DNA from: Candidatus Puniceispirillum sp.
GTDB lineage: Bacteria > Pseudomonadota > Alphaproteobacteria > Caedimonadales > UBA1908
Direction: 5' to 3'
Length of the DNA stretch: 64,000 nt
NCBI GenBank assembly: GCA_013822015.1
Contig: PNJU01000010.1
Span: forward strand, 1-64,000
Shown: piece by piece, positions 26,194 to 35,331 of the stretch
How positions within the stretch are numbered: the first letter of the stretch is position 1
How the letters are laid out: each line of letters starts with the position of its first letter
Program-made: the position numbers and the translations under genes
The notes under the pieces: generated by a model
What the model was told of the DNA's origin: nothing
The model's database searches: none
Seen by the model: only the letters and a program-made list of their open reading frames with translations

Positions 26194-27897
26194 ATGACAT
26201 TTGCGCGCAGTTTAGGAAAAAAAGCCTCGTTCTACGGTCTCTGCCTCGTCTTTTTGGCAAGTACAGGACCGTGTTCCCATATGGCACACGCTACAAGTAT
26301 ATCCTCGCCTGCCACCAGTAGCTCTTCGTCCCCCCATCGCATGGACAGCCCATCCGTTGTGCGCTCCCAGGGCCCTGCCATGGAGGTGCTGCCCCTTTGG
26401 AAGCATCAAAGTGACGTGGACTTGCGCCAGCCACATTTTAAAATACCATCCTGGACATTTCCGTTTTTGAAACGCCTCGACCAAAGCATCAGTGTGTTTG
26501 GTGGCCGCTCGCTTATCAAACCTGTTCCAGCACGTGATGCTTACTTCCAAGAACTTGTTCAAAAAGCCCAGGCAAGCAAGCAGGCAATTCTTATCAAAGA
26601 CCAAGAGGTACGGGGTGAGATGTTTTTGCCCCATCCTTTTGAAGAGACGGCTACCTATAAAGCCATTGTTTATGCACCGGGAAGTGGTGGGTTGTGCATG
26701 AGTGAGCGCACTCTTGTGACGCGCATGGCAGATGAGCTTAATGCCCTTGTCTTTGTTGTTGAATCCAATAGGTCCAGAGCCGGGCAGGGACAGACGGGAT
26801 CGTCTTCAGAGAACCAACTTGATCAAAATCACCTCAATATTGCCCTTGATGTGTTGCGTATGGCGGAGATTCTTGATGGGCATCCAAACATCAAGGGGTT
26901 TGCGGCGGCGGGGTCTTCCCTGGGGGCGGTCGCTTTGTCTGCGCTCGCAGATCGCAATATTTCAGGTCCTTTGTATGGGAGGAGCTATTATGTGGACGGG
27001 GAGGTGGGTTCTCCCACGAATCACTGGGCCAATGCTTCTCCTTTTCAGGCTCTTTTTCTTATGACGCCCATTTTCCCTGTACAAGTGCATCCTACCCAAA
27101 TGCCCCTTGGGGTTCACACGAGTCTTTTTGTGGGTGACCGTGATATGTGGTGCGAGCCCTTTTCAGCCATGCGTGCTATTCCACATATACAAGGGGGTAT
27201 GAGTTTACACCTTTTGAAGATGGGACACGGACCAGAGTGTGATTGGGGCGAGTGGGATGGGCGTATCGTACGACATTCGGAGACACTTACAAAACTAAAC
27301 GAGAGCGGCGTTGAGCTTATATACAGTCGTAAGGGTGAGAATATTTCACGGTGCACCCACGCAGGGATTCCCTTCGAGGCGATGGCTCTTGCGACGCGCC
27401 CAAACTTTATGAGCAATCATACACCTGAGGAAATGGCTTACGTTGCGCCGTTTATGTCAGGTCCTCTCGCCATTGGTCTTGGACTTCGGCCATCGGACGA
27501 CGTCGCACTTCATAGGGGACTCAACGATGTCATGGAGCGCACAACCAAAGGCACCCTTCTGGAGCCAAACCCTGATGCGGTCTCAAAAATGCTGACAATT
27601 ATGCGCGCAGAGCTCGCCACCTTTGTGACGGGTGCGCTGTGGGACGAGGGTCTTTTCATGCATTCATGGGAGGAAACGATGAAGGCAAAGGCGTTGGCGC
27701 AAAAGGCAATTGCTGCCTTTGATAGCATTGACGGCCGTCGTATCCACGCCGTGGCGTCAGGTATTCTTGCGCGCCCTAGAGCAACGGCGCAAGATGGTTC
27801 TCAGGTCCCGCCGCGCATGGCAACGCAAGAGGAGATCCTCGAGATGCGGGCGTGCTATATGCGCGTTCTTGGGCCCCTGGCGGAAGAAGTTTCCTAA
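26194..27897 (+). CDS. Secreted alpha/beta-hydrolase-like protein
   Basis: 567 residues. The N-terminus has a Sec signal (hydrophobic to about residue 33), then a Ser/Pro-rich stretch. From about residue 155 an alpha/beta-hydrolase fold can be followed: AIVYAPGSGG, nucleophile elbow G-S-S-L-G with Ser242, candidate acid Asp315 or Asp317 in VGDRDMW, and His345 in MGHGPECDWGEW. The C-terminal 200 residues are helical and unrecognised. The substrate is unknown; dienelactone-hydrolase-like or carboxylesterase activity is the nearest guess. AAGGAG precedes the ATG and a strong terminator follows. Confidence 0.7.
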   Translation: MTFARSLGKKASFYGLCLVFLASTGPCSHMAHATSISSPATSSSSSPHRMDSPSVVRSQGPAMEVLPLWKHQSDVDLRQPHFKIPSWTFPFLKRLDQSISVFGGRSLIKPVPARDAYFQELVQKAQASKQAILIKDQEVRGEMFLPHPFEETATYKAIVYAPGSGGLCMSERTLVTRMADELNALVFVVESNRSRAGQGQTGSSSENQLDQNHLNIALDVLRMAEILDGHPNIKGFAAAGSSLGAVALSALADRNISGPLYGRSYYVDGEVGSPTNHWANASPFQALFLMTPIFPVQVHPTQMPLGVHTSLFVGDRDMWCEPFSAMRAIPHIQGGMSLHLLKMGHGPECDWGEWDGRIVRHSETLTKLNESGVELIYSRKGENISRCTHAGIPFEAMALATRPNFMSNHTPEEMAYVAPFMSGPLAIGLGLRPSDDVALHRGLNDVMERTTKGTLLEPNPDAVSKMLTIMRAELATFVTGALWDEGLFMHSWEETMKAKALAQKAIAAFDSIDGRRIHAVASGILARPRATAQDGSQVPPRMATQEEILEMRACYMRVLGPLAEEVS

Positions 27898-27909
27898 AAT
27901 ATCACGCGC

Positions 27910-27937
27910 AAAAAAGGGGGCTGCGGCCCCCTTTTTT
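27910..27937. terminator. Bidirectional rho-independent terminator
   Basis: AAAAAAGGGGGC, a 4-base loop and GCCCCCTTTTTT. It serves the hydrolase gene on the plus strand and the thiolase gene, which ends at 27956, on the minus strand. Confidence 0.92.
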
Positions 27938-27955
27938 ATGCACTCTACTTTTTCT

Positions 27956-29122
27956 TTAAAGCATCTCAATGGCAACGGCCACAGCTTCACCTCCCCCGAT
28001 ACACAGGGTCGCAATACCGCGCTTGCCGCCCTTTTGCTTGAGGGCGTGGATAAGAGTGACAAGAATACGCGCACCGGACGCGCCAATGGGGTGACCCAGG
28101 GCGCACGCACCGCCATGGACATTGACCTTACTTGGATCAAGGGCAAGCTCTTTGATGGCAGCCAGGGTCACCACTGCAAAAGCCTCATTAATTTCAAAAA
28201 GATCCACCTCATCCTTGTGCCACCCGACTTGGGTGAGGAGTTTTTTAACGGCGCCGATGGGGGCCAAGGTAAACCACTCAGGTTCGTGGGAGTGACTGGC
28301 GTGACCCACAATGCGCGCCAAGGGCTTTGTGGTGGCGGCTGACTCCTCCATGAGCACAAGGGCGGCGCCGCCGTCGGAGATGGAGCTGGCGTTGGCGGCC
28401 GTGACTGTGCCGTCTTTGGTGAAAGCGGGCCGCAGAGTTGGGATTTTGTCGATGTTGACCTTTGAGGGGGGCTCATCCTGCGCCACAAGGATCGCTCCTT
28501 TGCGGTCGGCGATCTCAATGGGGGAAATTTCCTCCACAAAGGCGCCGCTTTTGATGGCCTCTAGGGCCCGGGTGGCGGACAAAATGGCAAAGGCGTCTTG
28601 ATCTTCTCGGGAAAAGCCTTTTTCCTTGGCGGTTGCGTCGGCGTAGACACCCATTGCCACGCCGGCGTAAGCGTCTTGGAGTCCGTCATACAACATATGG
28701 TCGAAGATCTCAGCGTGACCCATGCGGTAACCGCCGCGTGCCTTGGTCAGCAAATAGGGGGCGGCGTTCATGTTTTCCATGCCGCCTGCCACAACTGTCG
28801 TGGCAGATCCCGCTTTAATCAGATCATGGCCCAGCATGACGGCTTTCAGGCCAGAGCCGCAGACCTTATTGACGGTGAGGGCAGTTGTGTGTTGACTAAG
28901 ACCTGCTTTTAAAAGAGCTTGACGCGCAGGGGATTGTCCGGTGCCTGCGGGCAGGACACATCCCATGATGACGTCGCTCACGTCATGGGTACCAAGACCA
29001 GCACTTTCAACGGCTGCGCGAATGGCGTTTGCGCCAAGTTCCGTTGCGCTCACTCCTGACAGAATCCCTTGAAAAGCACCCACAGGTGTGCGCTTGGCTG
29101 CAACGATGACAACAGATGACAT
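27956..29122 (-). CDS. atoB: Acetyl-CoA C-acetyltransferase (thiolase)
   Basis: 388 residues, standard biosynthetic-thiolase length. Active-site Cys88 (NKVCGSG), His near 344 (CALGHPIGASGARI) and Cys374 (TLCIGGGEA) are all present. It condenses two acetyl-CoA to acetoacetyl-CoA, or the reverse, in ketone, polyhydroxybutyrate or isoprenoid routes. No phaB or other pathway gene is adjacent, so the pathway is open. A strong AAGGAGG precedes the ATG. Confidence 0.93.
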   Translation of the reverse strand: MSSVVIVAAKRTPVGAFQGILSGVSATELGANAIRAAVESAGLGTHDVSDVIMGCVLPAGTGQSPARQALLKAGLSQHTTALTVNKVCGSGLKAVMLGHDLIKAGSATTVVAGGMENMNAAPYLLTKARGGYRMGHAEIFDHMLYDGLQDAYAGVAMGVYADATAKEKGFSREDQDAFAILSATRALEAIKSGAFVEEISPIEIADRKGAILVAQDEPPSKVNIDKIPTLRPAFTKDGTVTAANASSISDGGAALVLMEESAATTKPLARIVGHASHSHEPEWFTLAPIGAVKKLLTQVGWHKDEVDLFEINEAFAVVTLAAIKELALDPSKVNVHGGACALGHPIGASGARILVTLIHALKQKGGKRGIATLCIGGGEAVAVAIEML

Positions 29123-29212
29123 GAAGACCTCCTTATTTTTATCTGTGACGTGCCTACAAGCATACGCAAGATCAGGGTATCCTGCCAGAAGAGAATGCGC
29201 TTTTTTGCCCCC

Positions 29213-29244
29213 TTGACGCTGACAAGTGCCGGCTCTAGCTATAG
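29213..29244 (+). promoter_or_regulatory. Possible promoter of the exported helical-protein pair
   Basis: TTGACG (29213-29218) followed by GCTATAGA (29238-29245). The spacing is longer than ideal (19 bases); a CTGACA at 29219 with TATAGA is the alternative. The gene starts about 20 bases further on. Confidence 0.33.
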
Positions 29245-29266
29245 AGAAAAAAATAGGGAGGTTGCC

Positions 29267-30382
29267 GTGAAGAAAATAAATCTTTTTTTGGTGTTGTGCG
29301 CCGTTGTTTGGATAGCTCCAGTCTACGGCTCAGCCGCGTCTAGGGCGTCTCATGTATGTCCTGGTGAAGACGCGCAGGTCTTGGGGGACTGGAAGACTGC
29401 GCGGTCAAAAAAGCCTCGCCAAGTCTCTCAAAAGAAAACAAAGCCTCCGGCAGGGAGTGTGCCAAGACAACGTATTTCGCCCCAAGACGCCTATACACTC
29501 GTGAAGAGTTATCTGGCTCAAGGTACACAGCCAGGCGGTGGGACGCGCCCTTTGATTCAGGCTGTCTCCCTCGCGTATGCCCACGCAACGCTTTTAGAAG
29601 AAAGTGTTTTTAATCCGCTGTATGCACGAGCGTGCGCTGCCTTGGGCACAAAATTGCCCCGGGACGAGCAGGTGACCATTGGAGGGAAGAAATATGGGGC
29701 GGCGCTGTGCTTTCAGGAGGCTTACACTTATGCGTCTCACACCAAAGACGCATCCCTAGTGGCCGATGTATTGCTCCGGATTGCCACGTGCCGAGGTCCT
29801 GAAAGCTGTACCCTGGGGGATGAGGTTATGCCAAAACTGACCCTTGCCACGCGTGCTTTTGATCTCCTGTCAGCGGACGACAAAGCGCTTCGGGCGCGCG
29901 CATGTCTGGCAATTCTTGAAAATTGGGAAGGGGAGATGTGCACCTTTGGCGGGAAGGCGCGCACCCAAACGCAAGCCCTGCGCGCGGCTTATAATGCAGC
30001 TGTAAGGCTTGAGGGGGGAGAGCTTGCAGCAAAGTGCTACTGGGCCATTGCGATCCGTAGCCCCGAGACCGCGGTGATGGATTTGCATTTTGAAAAGAGT
30101 GATCTTTTTAGGCGCTGCGCCCATTATACGCGCTTTCCACACGTGAAGGCCGACGCCCTTTTGCGGGCCATTGACTTAGACCTAAAAGGACACCCTGGTG
30201 TCTCCAAGCGTGTTGCTTGCCGCCAGGAGCTCCAGGAGGTCAGGGAAATCGGGGTGTCGCAAAGAAATGAGACCCTTATTACACGTGCGGACGCCCTCTT
30301 TGAAAAATTGAGTGACCTTGCAAGGAATGCGCCTCCCCCCACTTTCAGGGGTGCGTCTTGGCACTCAACTGCGATAGACTAG
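29267..30382 (+). CDS. Exported helical-repeat-like protein of unknown function, paralogue A
   Basis: 371 residues from the GTG at 29267, chosen because GGGAGG lies five bases before it and the product then starts with a Sec signal (MKKINLFLVLCAVVWIAPVYGSA). A basic Lys/Gln-rich linker precedes an all-alpha region with repeated units containing ALCFQEAYTYA, ADVLLRIATCRG and ARACLAILENWEG, recalling TPR/Sel1-like solenoids but with no clean consensus. The segment ALGTKLPRDEQVTIGGKKYGAALCF aligns with the next gene, so the two are diverged tandem duplicates. Many Cys suggest disulfides. Function unknown. Confidence 0.7.
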   Translation: MKKINLFLVLCAVVWIAPVYGSAASRASHVCPGEDAQVLGDWKTARSKKPRQVSQKKTKPPAGSVPRQRISPQDAYTLVKSYLAQGTQPGGGTRPLIQAVSLAYAHATLLEESVFNPLYARACAALGTKLPRDEQVTIGGKKYGAALCFQEAYTYASHTKDASLVADVLLRIATCRGPESCTLGDEVMPKLTLATRAFDLLSADDKALRARACLAILENWEGEMCTFGGKARTQTQALRAAYNAAVRLEGGELAAKCYWAIAIRSPETAVMDLHFEKSDLFRRCAHYTRFPHVKADALLRAIDLDLKGHPGVSKRVACRQELQEVREIGVSQRNETLITRADALFEKLSDLARNAPPPTFRGASWHSTAID

Positions 30383-30414
30383 TGAAAAAAATATAAACGG
30401 GCGGGGGGGATAAA

Positions 30415-31611
30415 ATGAATTTTTCTAAAGCGTTTGTTTTTGTGTTGTTGGTGGGGGCGACGCCTTTGGGTGCATCCACGGATGCACGTCCTGATCTAGA
30501 CGGGGTGTCCTACCACCCAAGTGTGCGCCTTCATAACCGTTTTGCTATCCTTGATCCGGGTTTATCTGCGCCTAAGGGCGTGGGGGTGCATAGCCCGCGC
30601 GGTCCTTCCCTAAGCAGTGAACCCATCCAGATTGACGAAAAAGTTCGCCCAGATCGCCAAGCAACACGCCGCTTGAGTCAGTGCTTTGCAAAAGTCAGAT
30701 CATCAGGACAAAAAAGCCCAAATAGTGCCATTTCTATGCTGATAGATGTTTGCCGCAAAGCCATTGAGGATGGGCACGTTGAAGGATATGACGCCCTAGC
30801 GGCGCGGGCTTTTAGCGAGCTGGGGAAACGTCTTGCTCCCAAACAAGAGGTGACCATCTTCGGTGAGACCTTTGATAAGGAGGCTTGCTTTCGCAGGGTC
30901 CTGAATGACGCCCACGTAAAGAGAGACGACACAGCTAAAGCGAATGCACTTTATAGGCTTTTGTGCGCGAGCCAGGGTAATCAGATTTTGTTGGAGGGGC
31001 GCCTTCAGTCAAAATGCTCGCAGTTCATGTGGATTTTGGAGACTGTTGGGCAGACAAATCTGGATCTGCGCGCACTTGCATGGCGAGGTGTTGTGGACTA
31101 CTGGCAAGGACCCTTCATATTTGTTGAAGGGGAGGAGCTGGATTTGTCGGACTGCTTGCAAAGGGCCTACGGTGCCCATCTTCAGGCAACGTCTCGTGAT
31201 GTGAAGGCGCGGTGCCTCGTATCTGTGGCCAAGCACGTGAATACGGACCTTATGTACTGGGACGATAACACCAGAAAAGCAACCATTCTTGTTCGTCCAT
31301 CTCTTTTAAAGCGTGCTGCTGCATTGACACCCCACTTAACCAAACGAAACCGCATTCTTATGCAGTACGTAGAATCTTGCTTGCCTGGCCACGTCCGATC
31401 TTTCACGGAGCGGACCCATCAAGAGCTTGTGAAGATTTTGCAGGCCATTGCCACTACGTGTGCTCAAAGTGATCGAGGGCTGCACATTAGCGCTCAGGAC
31501 CAGATTGCGTATTTGGAGGGCCTGAGACAAGCACAGCTTTGCGCCCACGGTCCATCATCAATCGTCTTCACAGTGGATGGGCTAGGCGACCAAGACGGGA
31601 GTTGCCAATGA
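30415..31611 (+). CDS. Exported helical-repeat-like protein of unknown function, paralogue B
   Basis: 398 residues with a Sec signal (MNFSKAFVFVLLVGATPLGAST) and a G-rich Shine-Dalgarno just upstream. The core matches paralogue A around ELGKRLAPKQEVTIFGETFDKEACFRRV and in the Cys-rich helical repeats that follow. It is 33 bases after paralogue A and likely cotranscribed. It differs in the N-terminal linker and has an extra C-terminal 60 residues. I do not recognise either as a named family. Confidence 0.7.
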   Translation: MNFSKAFVFVLLVGATPLGASTDARPDLDGVSYHPSVRLHNRFAILDPGLSAPKGVGVHSPRGPSLSSEPIQIDEKVRPDRQATRRLSQCFAKVRSSGQKSPNSAISMLIDVCRKAIEDGHVEGYDALAARAFSELGKRLAPKQEVTIFGETFDKEACFRRVLNDAHVKRDDTAKANALYRLLCASQGNQILLEGRLQSKCSQFMWILETVGQTNLDLRALAWRGVVDYWQGPFIFVEGEELDLSDCLQRAYGAHLQATSRDVKARCLVSVAKHVNTDLMYWDDNTRKATILVRPSLLKRAAALTPHLTKRNRILMQYVESCLPGHVRSFTERTHQELVKILQAIATTCAQSDRGLHISAQDQIAYLEGLRQAQLCAHGPSSIVFTVDGLGDQDGSCQ

Positions 31612-31670
31612 ATACTAAAAAATGGTAAACATAAAAGTAAGGTGTGTCTCATTTTTAAAGTGTCCTTAGG

Positions 31671-31871
31671 ATGGAGTCTAAAGAAATTCTCAAGCAACAG
31701 TTAGAACGGCTTGAACATGAGCACCATGACTTGGATGCCATGATTGACCGTGTCCTGAGTGGTGCGATTGTGGACCAGATTGCGGTGCAGCGTCTCAAGA
31801 AAAGAAAGCTCCTTCTCAAGGACCAAATTTCTCATCTGCGCAGCCGAATCGTTCCCGATATCATCGCCTAG
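31671..31871 (+). CDS. DUF465 small coiled-coil protein (YdcH-like)
   Basis: 66 residues: LERLEHEHHDLDAMID and VQRLKKRKLLLKDQI are the two helices of DUF465. These proteins are short helical hairpins common in alphaproteobacteria, with no settled function. It lacks an export signal, so it is cytoplasmic, unlike its neighbours on both sides. Confidence 0.88.
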   Translation: MESKEILKQQLERLEHEHHDLDAMIDRVLSGAIVDQIAVQRLKKRKLLLKDQISHLRSRIVPDIIA

Positions 31872-31950
31872 TATCGCCTATCCTCTTTATAAAAAACCCT
31901 TTCTTTCACGCTCTTATTTCAAATTTTAGACAATATTTACTAAATGAATT

Positions 31951-32071
31951 CTGTCATATGTGTCAGTTTTGTTAATCTCATTATTTAAATTTTACAAATA
32001 ATTTTCTCCCGCTTAAGAAGATTTTTTATCTTTTTCTTCATGCTGACTTTGTCTGGAGAGGTTCTCTAGAC
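31951..32071 (+). promoter_or_regulatory. Repeats and leader hairpin upstream of protease 2
   Basis: In an AT-rich 230-base gap, three 9-base units starting TGTCAT, TGTCAG and TGTTAA (31952, 31961, 31970) lie head to tail; the first, CTGTCAT, equals a PhoB half-site, but the period is 9 and not 11. Further on, GTCTGGAGA (32051-32059) and TCTCTAGAC (32063-32071) form a 9-bp leader hairpin 33 bases before the ATG, whose AAGGAG is strong. Confidence 0.3.
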
Positions 32072-32103
32072 ATTTTGTCAGTCATAAAGAAGGAGATTTT
32101 CTT

Positions 32104-33393
32104 ATGAAAAGAGCCGCTTATTTATCCCTTGTCCTTTCTAGCATTTTGACCCCTTCTCTTTTTGCTTCTGCAGAAGAAATTTTGGGCGATGATTTGTCCT
32201 TATCATCTTCCCAAGGCGGCGCTCCTTTAAATCCTCACCATGATGAGGGCTTCCTTTTTGCAACCTACAAGTTGAATAACAGGCCTACATCCGAGGTAAG
32301 TGAGACGAAGCTTTTGAAAAAAGCGACAAAGCTAAAAGCGCTGCGCATGGCTCTTAAGGCCGAGGCCGCTGAGGAGACCCTCGACATACCAGGGCAAGAA
32401 GGGGACGCTCCTGCACCATCAAGCAGCGGTCGCATGATTTTTGGCATGGCGGCGCCTTCGGCGGCTAAGGTGATGATTGATCTGCGCCCCACATGCTCTC
32501 CCATCCAAGATCAAGGGAATACGGGAAGTTGTACAGCCCACTCCCTTGAAGGTGCGCTGGAGCAAGCCATGATTCGCAAAACAGGTAAATATGTGCATTT
32601 CTCGAGGCTTGCAGGCTATTTTCATGCCCGTGCGCGCATGGGTAAGTCCGAGCGCAATGAGCTTGAGTATTTGAATCAGGACTCAGGGGCCACCATTGGA
32701 GACGCGGCTCTTTCCGTCTTTTCAGGGCTTATTCCAGAAACCCTGTGGCCCTATAAGGACGATGGTCGCACCTTTAAGAAGCAACCTTTGCCTTCTTGCT
32801 ATGAGGCGGGTTTGAGGTGGCTCAATACAACCGGTATATCATTCGTAAAAGTGGACGGGACTAAAGAAGGCATCTTGGCCCAGCTTAAGGATGGTAAACC
32901 CGTGATGTTTGGTATGGCCCTGCGCAAATCCTTTATGTCCAGTGAGGTTGCCAGGACGGGTATGGTGCCTGTGCCGTCCCCAAGTGAGGACATTGTGGGC
33001 GGTCATGCCATGTTGATCGTGGGGTATAACGGCGACACCCAGCGCTTTATTGTGCGTAACTCTTGGAGCGAAAAATGGGGTGATAAAGGATACGCTCACA
33101 TTCCCGAGGCTTTAATTATTCAGCCCGATGTGACCTATGACCTGTGGCGTGTGTCCGATGTTGTCAATATTCAAACCGTTGACGAGGCCACTCAAAAATC
33201 CCTGGAGCGCGCCCACGCAAGTAAGGCAACTCTTGGCACAAAGGCTTTGCCGCAGCCTGTCACAGTGTTGGATGAGAGCATCATCGATAAGGCAAAGGCT
33301 AAGAAATCAAAGCGTCCTTTTGCCATGACCCTGGCACGCACCCTTGAAAAGCAAAATGCGGCGCAGTCCAGTGCCGTTGATGAAGTCGCATGA
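32104..33393 (+). CDS. Secreted papain-like (C1) cysteine protease, copy 2
   Basis: 429 residues. The Sec signal (MKRAAYLSLVLSSILTPSLFASA) closely resembles that of copy 1. The catalytic set is complete: Gln137 and Cys143 in QDQGNTGSCTAHS, His301 in VGGHAMLIVGY, Asn319 in VRNSWSEKWGDKGY. An acidic pro-like stretch (to about residue 110) and a Lys/Ala-rich C-terminal extension of about 80 residues flank the domain. Copies 1 and 2 are 11 kb apart on opposite strands and clearly diverged, so this is an old duplication or two separate acquisitions. Confidence 0.88.
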   Translation: MKRAAYLSLVLSSILTPSLFASAEEILGDDLSLSSSQGGAPLNPHHDEGFLFATYKLNNRPTSEVSETKLLKKATKLKALRMALKAEAAEETLDIPGQEGDAPAPSSSGRMIFGMAAPSAAKVMIDLRPTCSPIQDQGNTGSCTAHSLEGALEQAMIRKTGKYVHFSRLAGYFHARARMGKSERNELEYLNQDSGATIGDAALSVFSGLIPETLWPYKDDGRTFKKQPLPSCYEAGLRWLNTTGISFVKVDGTKEGILAQLKDGKPVMFGMALRKSFMSSEVARTGMVPVPSPSEDIVGGHAMLIVGYNGDTQRFIVRNSWSEKWGDKGYAHIPEALIIQPDVTYDLWRVSDVVNIQTVDEATQKSLERAHASKATLGTKALPQPVTVLDESIIDKAKAKKSKRPFAMTLARTLEKQNAAQSSAVDEVA

Positions 33394-33404
33394 CCTCATT
33401 ATGC

Positions 33405-33436
33405 AAAAAAAAAGGGGGCCATTGGCCCCCTTTTTT
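33405..33436. terminator. Bidirectional rho-independent terminator
   Basis: Nine A, GGGGGCC (33414-33420), ATT, GGCCCCC (33424-33430), six T. It separates protease 2 (+) from the SDR gene (-). Confidence 0.93.
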
Positions 33437-33449
33437 GTATCGGAACATC

Positions 33450-34196
33450 TCACTCGATGGCGCTGAGCATGGTAAGGGCTTCATGCATGCGCCCTTCCTT
33501 TTCCGCAAAGCGCAAGAAATGCACGCGTTCCACAAGAATTTCGGGGGGCGTTGGGGTGCGCGATAGGAGTGACATGACCTCATCGGCAAAGGCCTCAAGG
33601 GGCATGTAGCCATCGCGTGTTTCTTGGCCAGGGGTAAGGGACGTTTGCACGCCAGGTGGGGCAATCTCGATGACCTCAACTTTCCCTTTGAGCGCCTCTC
33701 GCAGGGAAAGGGTATAGGAGTGGAGGGCAGCTTTTGTGGCCGAGTAGGTGGCGCTGGCGCGCATGGGCACAAACGCAAGGCCTGAGGTCACGTTCATAAT
33801 AACGGCGTTCTTTTGGGAACTCAGATGCTCAATGAAGGCGTTGGTGACGCGAATGGGCCCCATGAGATTGGTCATGATGGTGTCGTGGGCGTCTGTCAGA
33901 TCGCGTTTTACGCCCAGATTTTCCCGCTTCATAATACCTGCGTTATTGATGAGAATATTAAGGGCAGGGTGCTCTTTTATGAGGTTCGCCGCAAAGGCGT
34001 CAAGGTTTTGAACGTCGTCCACATCAAGGTGGACCGGGACCAGCCCCGCGCGCCCCGCGGCGGTTTTTTGGAGGGCCTCTTGACGTCTGCCCGCAATAAG
34101 AACCGTGTTGCCCGCGTCGTGTAGGCGGTGGGCGAGCGCAGCGCCAATGCCAGATCCCCCGCCCGTGATTAAAATGGTATTGCCTGATGGTTGCAT
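33450..34196 (-). CDS. Short-chain dehydrogenase/reductase (DltE-like)
   Basis: 248 residues, classical SDR. Cofactor motif TGGGSGIG near the start, NNAG (ILINNAGIM), and the catalytic Y-x-x-x-K in YSATKAALHSY with the Ser in NVTSGLAF. The AGRR after strand 2 suggests NADP(H). Substrate unknown; the sequence is nearest in feel to DltE/YdfG-like oxidoreductases. AAGGAGG precedes the ATG. Confidence 0.9.
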   Translation of the reverse strand: MQPSGNTILITGGGSGIGAALAHRLHDAGNTVLIAGRRQEALQKTAAGRAGLVPVHLDVDDVQNLDAFAANLIKEHPALNILINNAGIMKRENLGVKRDLTDAHDTIMTNLMGPIRVTNAFIEHLSSQKNAVIMNVTSGLAFVPMRASATYSATKAALHSYTLSLREALKGKVEVIEIAPPGVQTSLTPGQETRDGYMPLEAFADEVMSLLSRTPTPPEILVERVHFLRFAEKEGRMHEALTMLSAIE

Positions 34197-34265
34197 GGGA
34201 AGCCTCCTTGTTTTTATGATGCGTTTCTAGCCTATCACATAACAAGGTGCGTTGGGCAGTGCGTC

Positions 34266-35069
34266 CTATCCCTTGTGGGTGAAGTCCAAGATAGACATCA
34301 CCACCTCCATCACAATGAGGAGGATAATGATCCACTCTAAGCGTGAGGAATGAAGGTGCTTGAGCTCGTCGGACAGCATGCCGTAAAGCTCATGCAGCAC
34401 CGAAAGACGTTGGTTCAAGATAGATGTGCGGGTGGTGATGTCAAGGTAAGACGCGCACATATGATAGTACGCTTCGTAGCTTGGTCTTTTCCAGAAAAAC
34501 TCAGGGGTGTCCAGGAGGTCGCTATGCAGGTTAATGGAGTGGCGCTCGGCAAACAGCGCGCCGATTTTCTTGGACAGCTTTTGGCGCGACATGCGAATGG
34601 CACCCTTTTGAGCCAGCTGTTCTGGAAGATCCTTGCTTTTTTGGATGGTTTTTGTGGTGGTGTTTTCAAAGACAGCAAGCTTCACCGACTGGGACATGCC
34701 ATAGGAAAAGGACAGCATAAGGAAGGGGTCCTTGGAGCCCAAGATGACCTCATCCTCCTCCTCTATGATGTGGGTCTCCTTCCCAAAGCGGTAAACACAG
34801 GTGTCACTCACAAAGGTCTCGAGGGGTTTGATGGCATGGGTATGGATAAGGGCCAGATGGATCTGGGTTTCCTCGGGCGGCACGCCCCAAAACACAACGC
34901 TTCCATAGGGGAAAATATAGATGTGCCCGGTGTCGGCCTCAGATCCAATATGCAGGTGAAGGGCGTCATCGCAAAATTCCGGTTCGAGTCCTTTTGCACG
35001 CAGGGTCGCAACAAGGCCTTCAAAATCATAGGCATCGGCGCTGCAATAAGACGTGCATGGATAGGTCAT
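34266..35069 (-). CDS. RMD1/YagE family (DUF155) protein with C-terminal membrane anchor
   Basis: 267 residues from the ATG at 35069; the frame is open further upstream but without similarity. DUF155 features are IYIFPYGSVVFWGV, VSDTCVYRFG, FLMLSFSYGMSQSVKLAVFE, FFWKRPSYEAYYHMCASYLDITTRTSILNQRL and a final membrane helix (WIIILLIVMEVVMSIL). The eukaryotic relatives RMD1 and RMND1 are mitochondrial proteins, RMND1 supporting mitochondrial translation; the bacterial function is not known. Confidence 0.88.
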   Translation of the reverse strand: MTYPCTSYCSADAYDFEGLVATLRAKGLEPEFCDDALHLHIGSEADTGHIYIFPYGSVVFWGVPPEETQIHLALIHTHAIKPLETFVSDTCVYRFGKETHIIEEEDEVILGSKDPFLMLSFSYGMSQSVKLAVFENTTTKTIQKSKDLPEQLAQKGAIRMSRQKLSKKIGALFAERHSINLHSDLLDTPEFFWKRPSYEAYYHMCASYLDITTRTSILNQRLSVLHELYGMLSDELKHLHSSRLEWIIILLIVMEVVMSILDFTHKG

Positions 35070-35331
35070 GGGGATTCTCTTTTCTTCTGGTCTGTTGGTG
35101 AGGCAATGGTTGCGCGCGGGCCCGTCATCTGTCAAGGGGGCACGTCGTGGCAAGAGTGTTTGTATTTTCATAATCCAGAATAAGAAGCTTCTTGGAAGAG
35201 GTTGCGTGTCAACCATGATGGAGAAAGTGGCTGGTGAGATTGGGTCAATCTTACGTCAATAATCATTCAAAAATTGACAATTTGTGATCATTTGTAGTAC
35301 GTCTTATTTTTTTAAACAGTAATCCGTCTAA

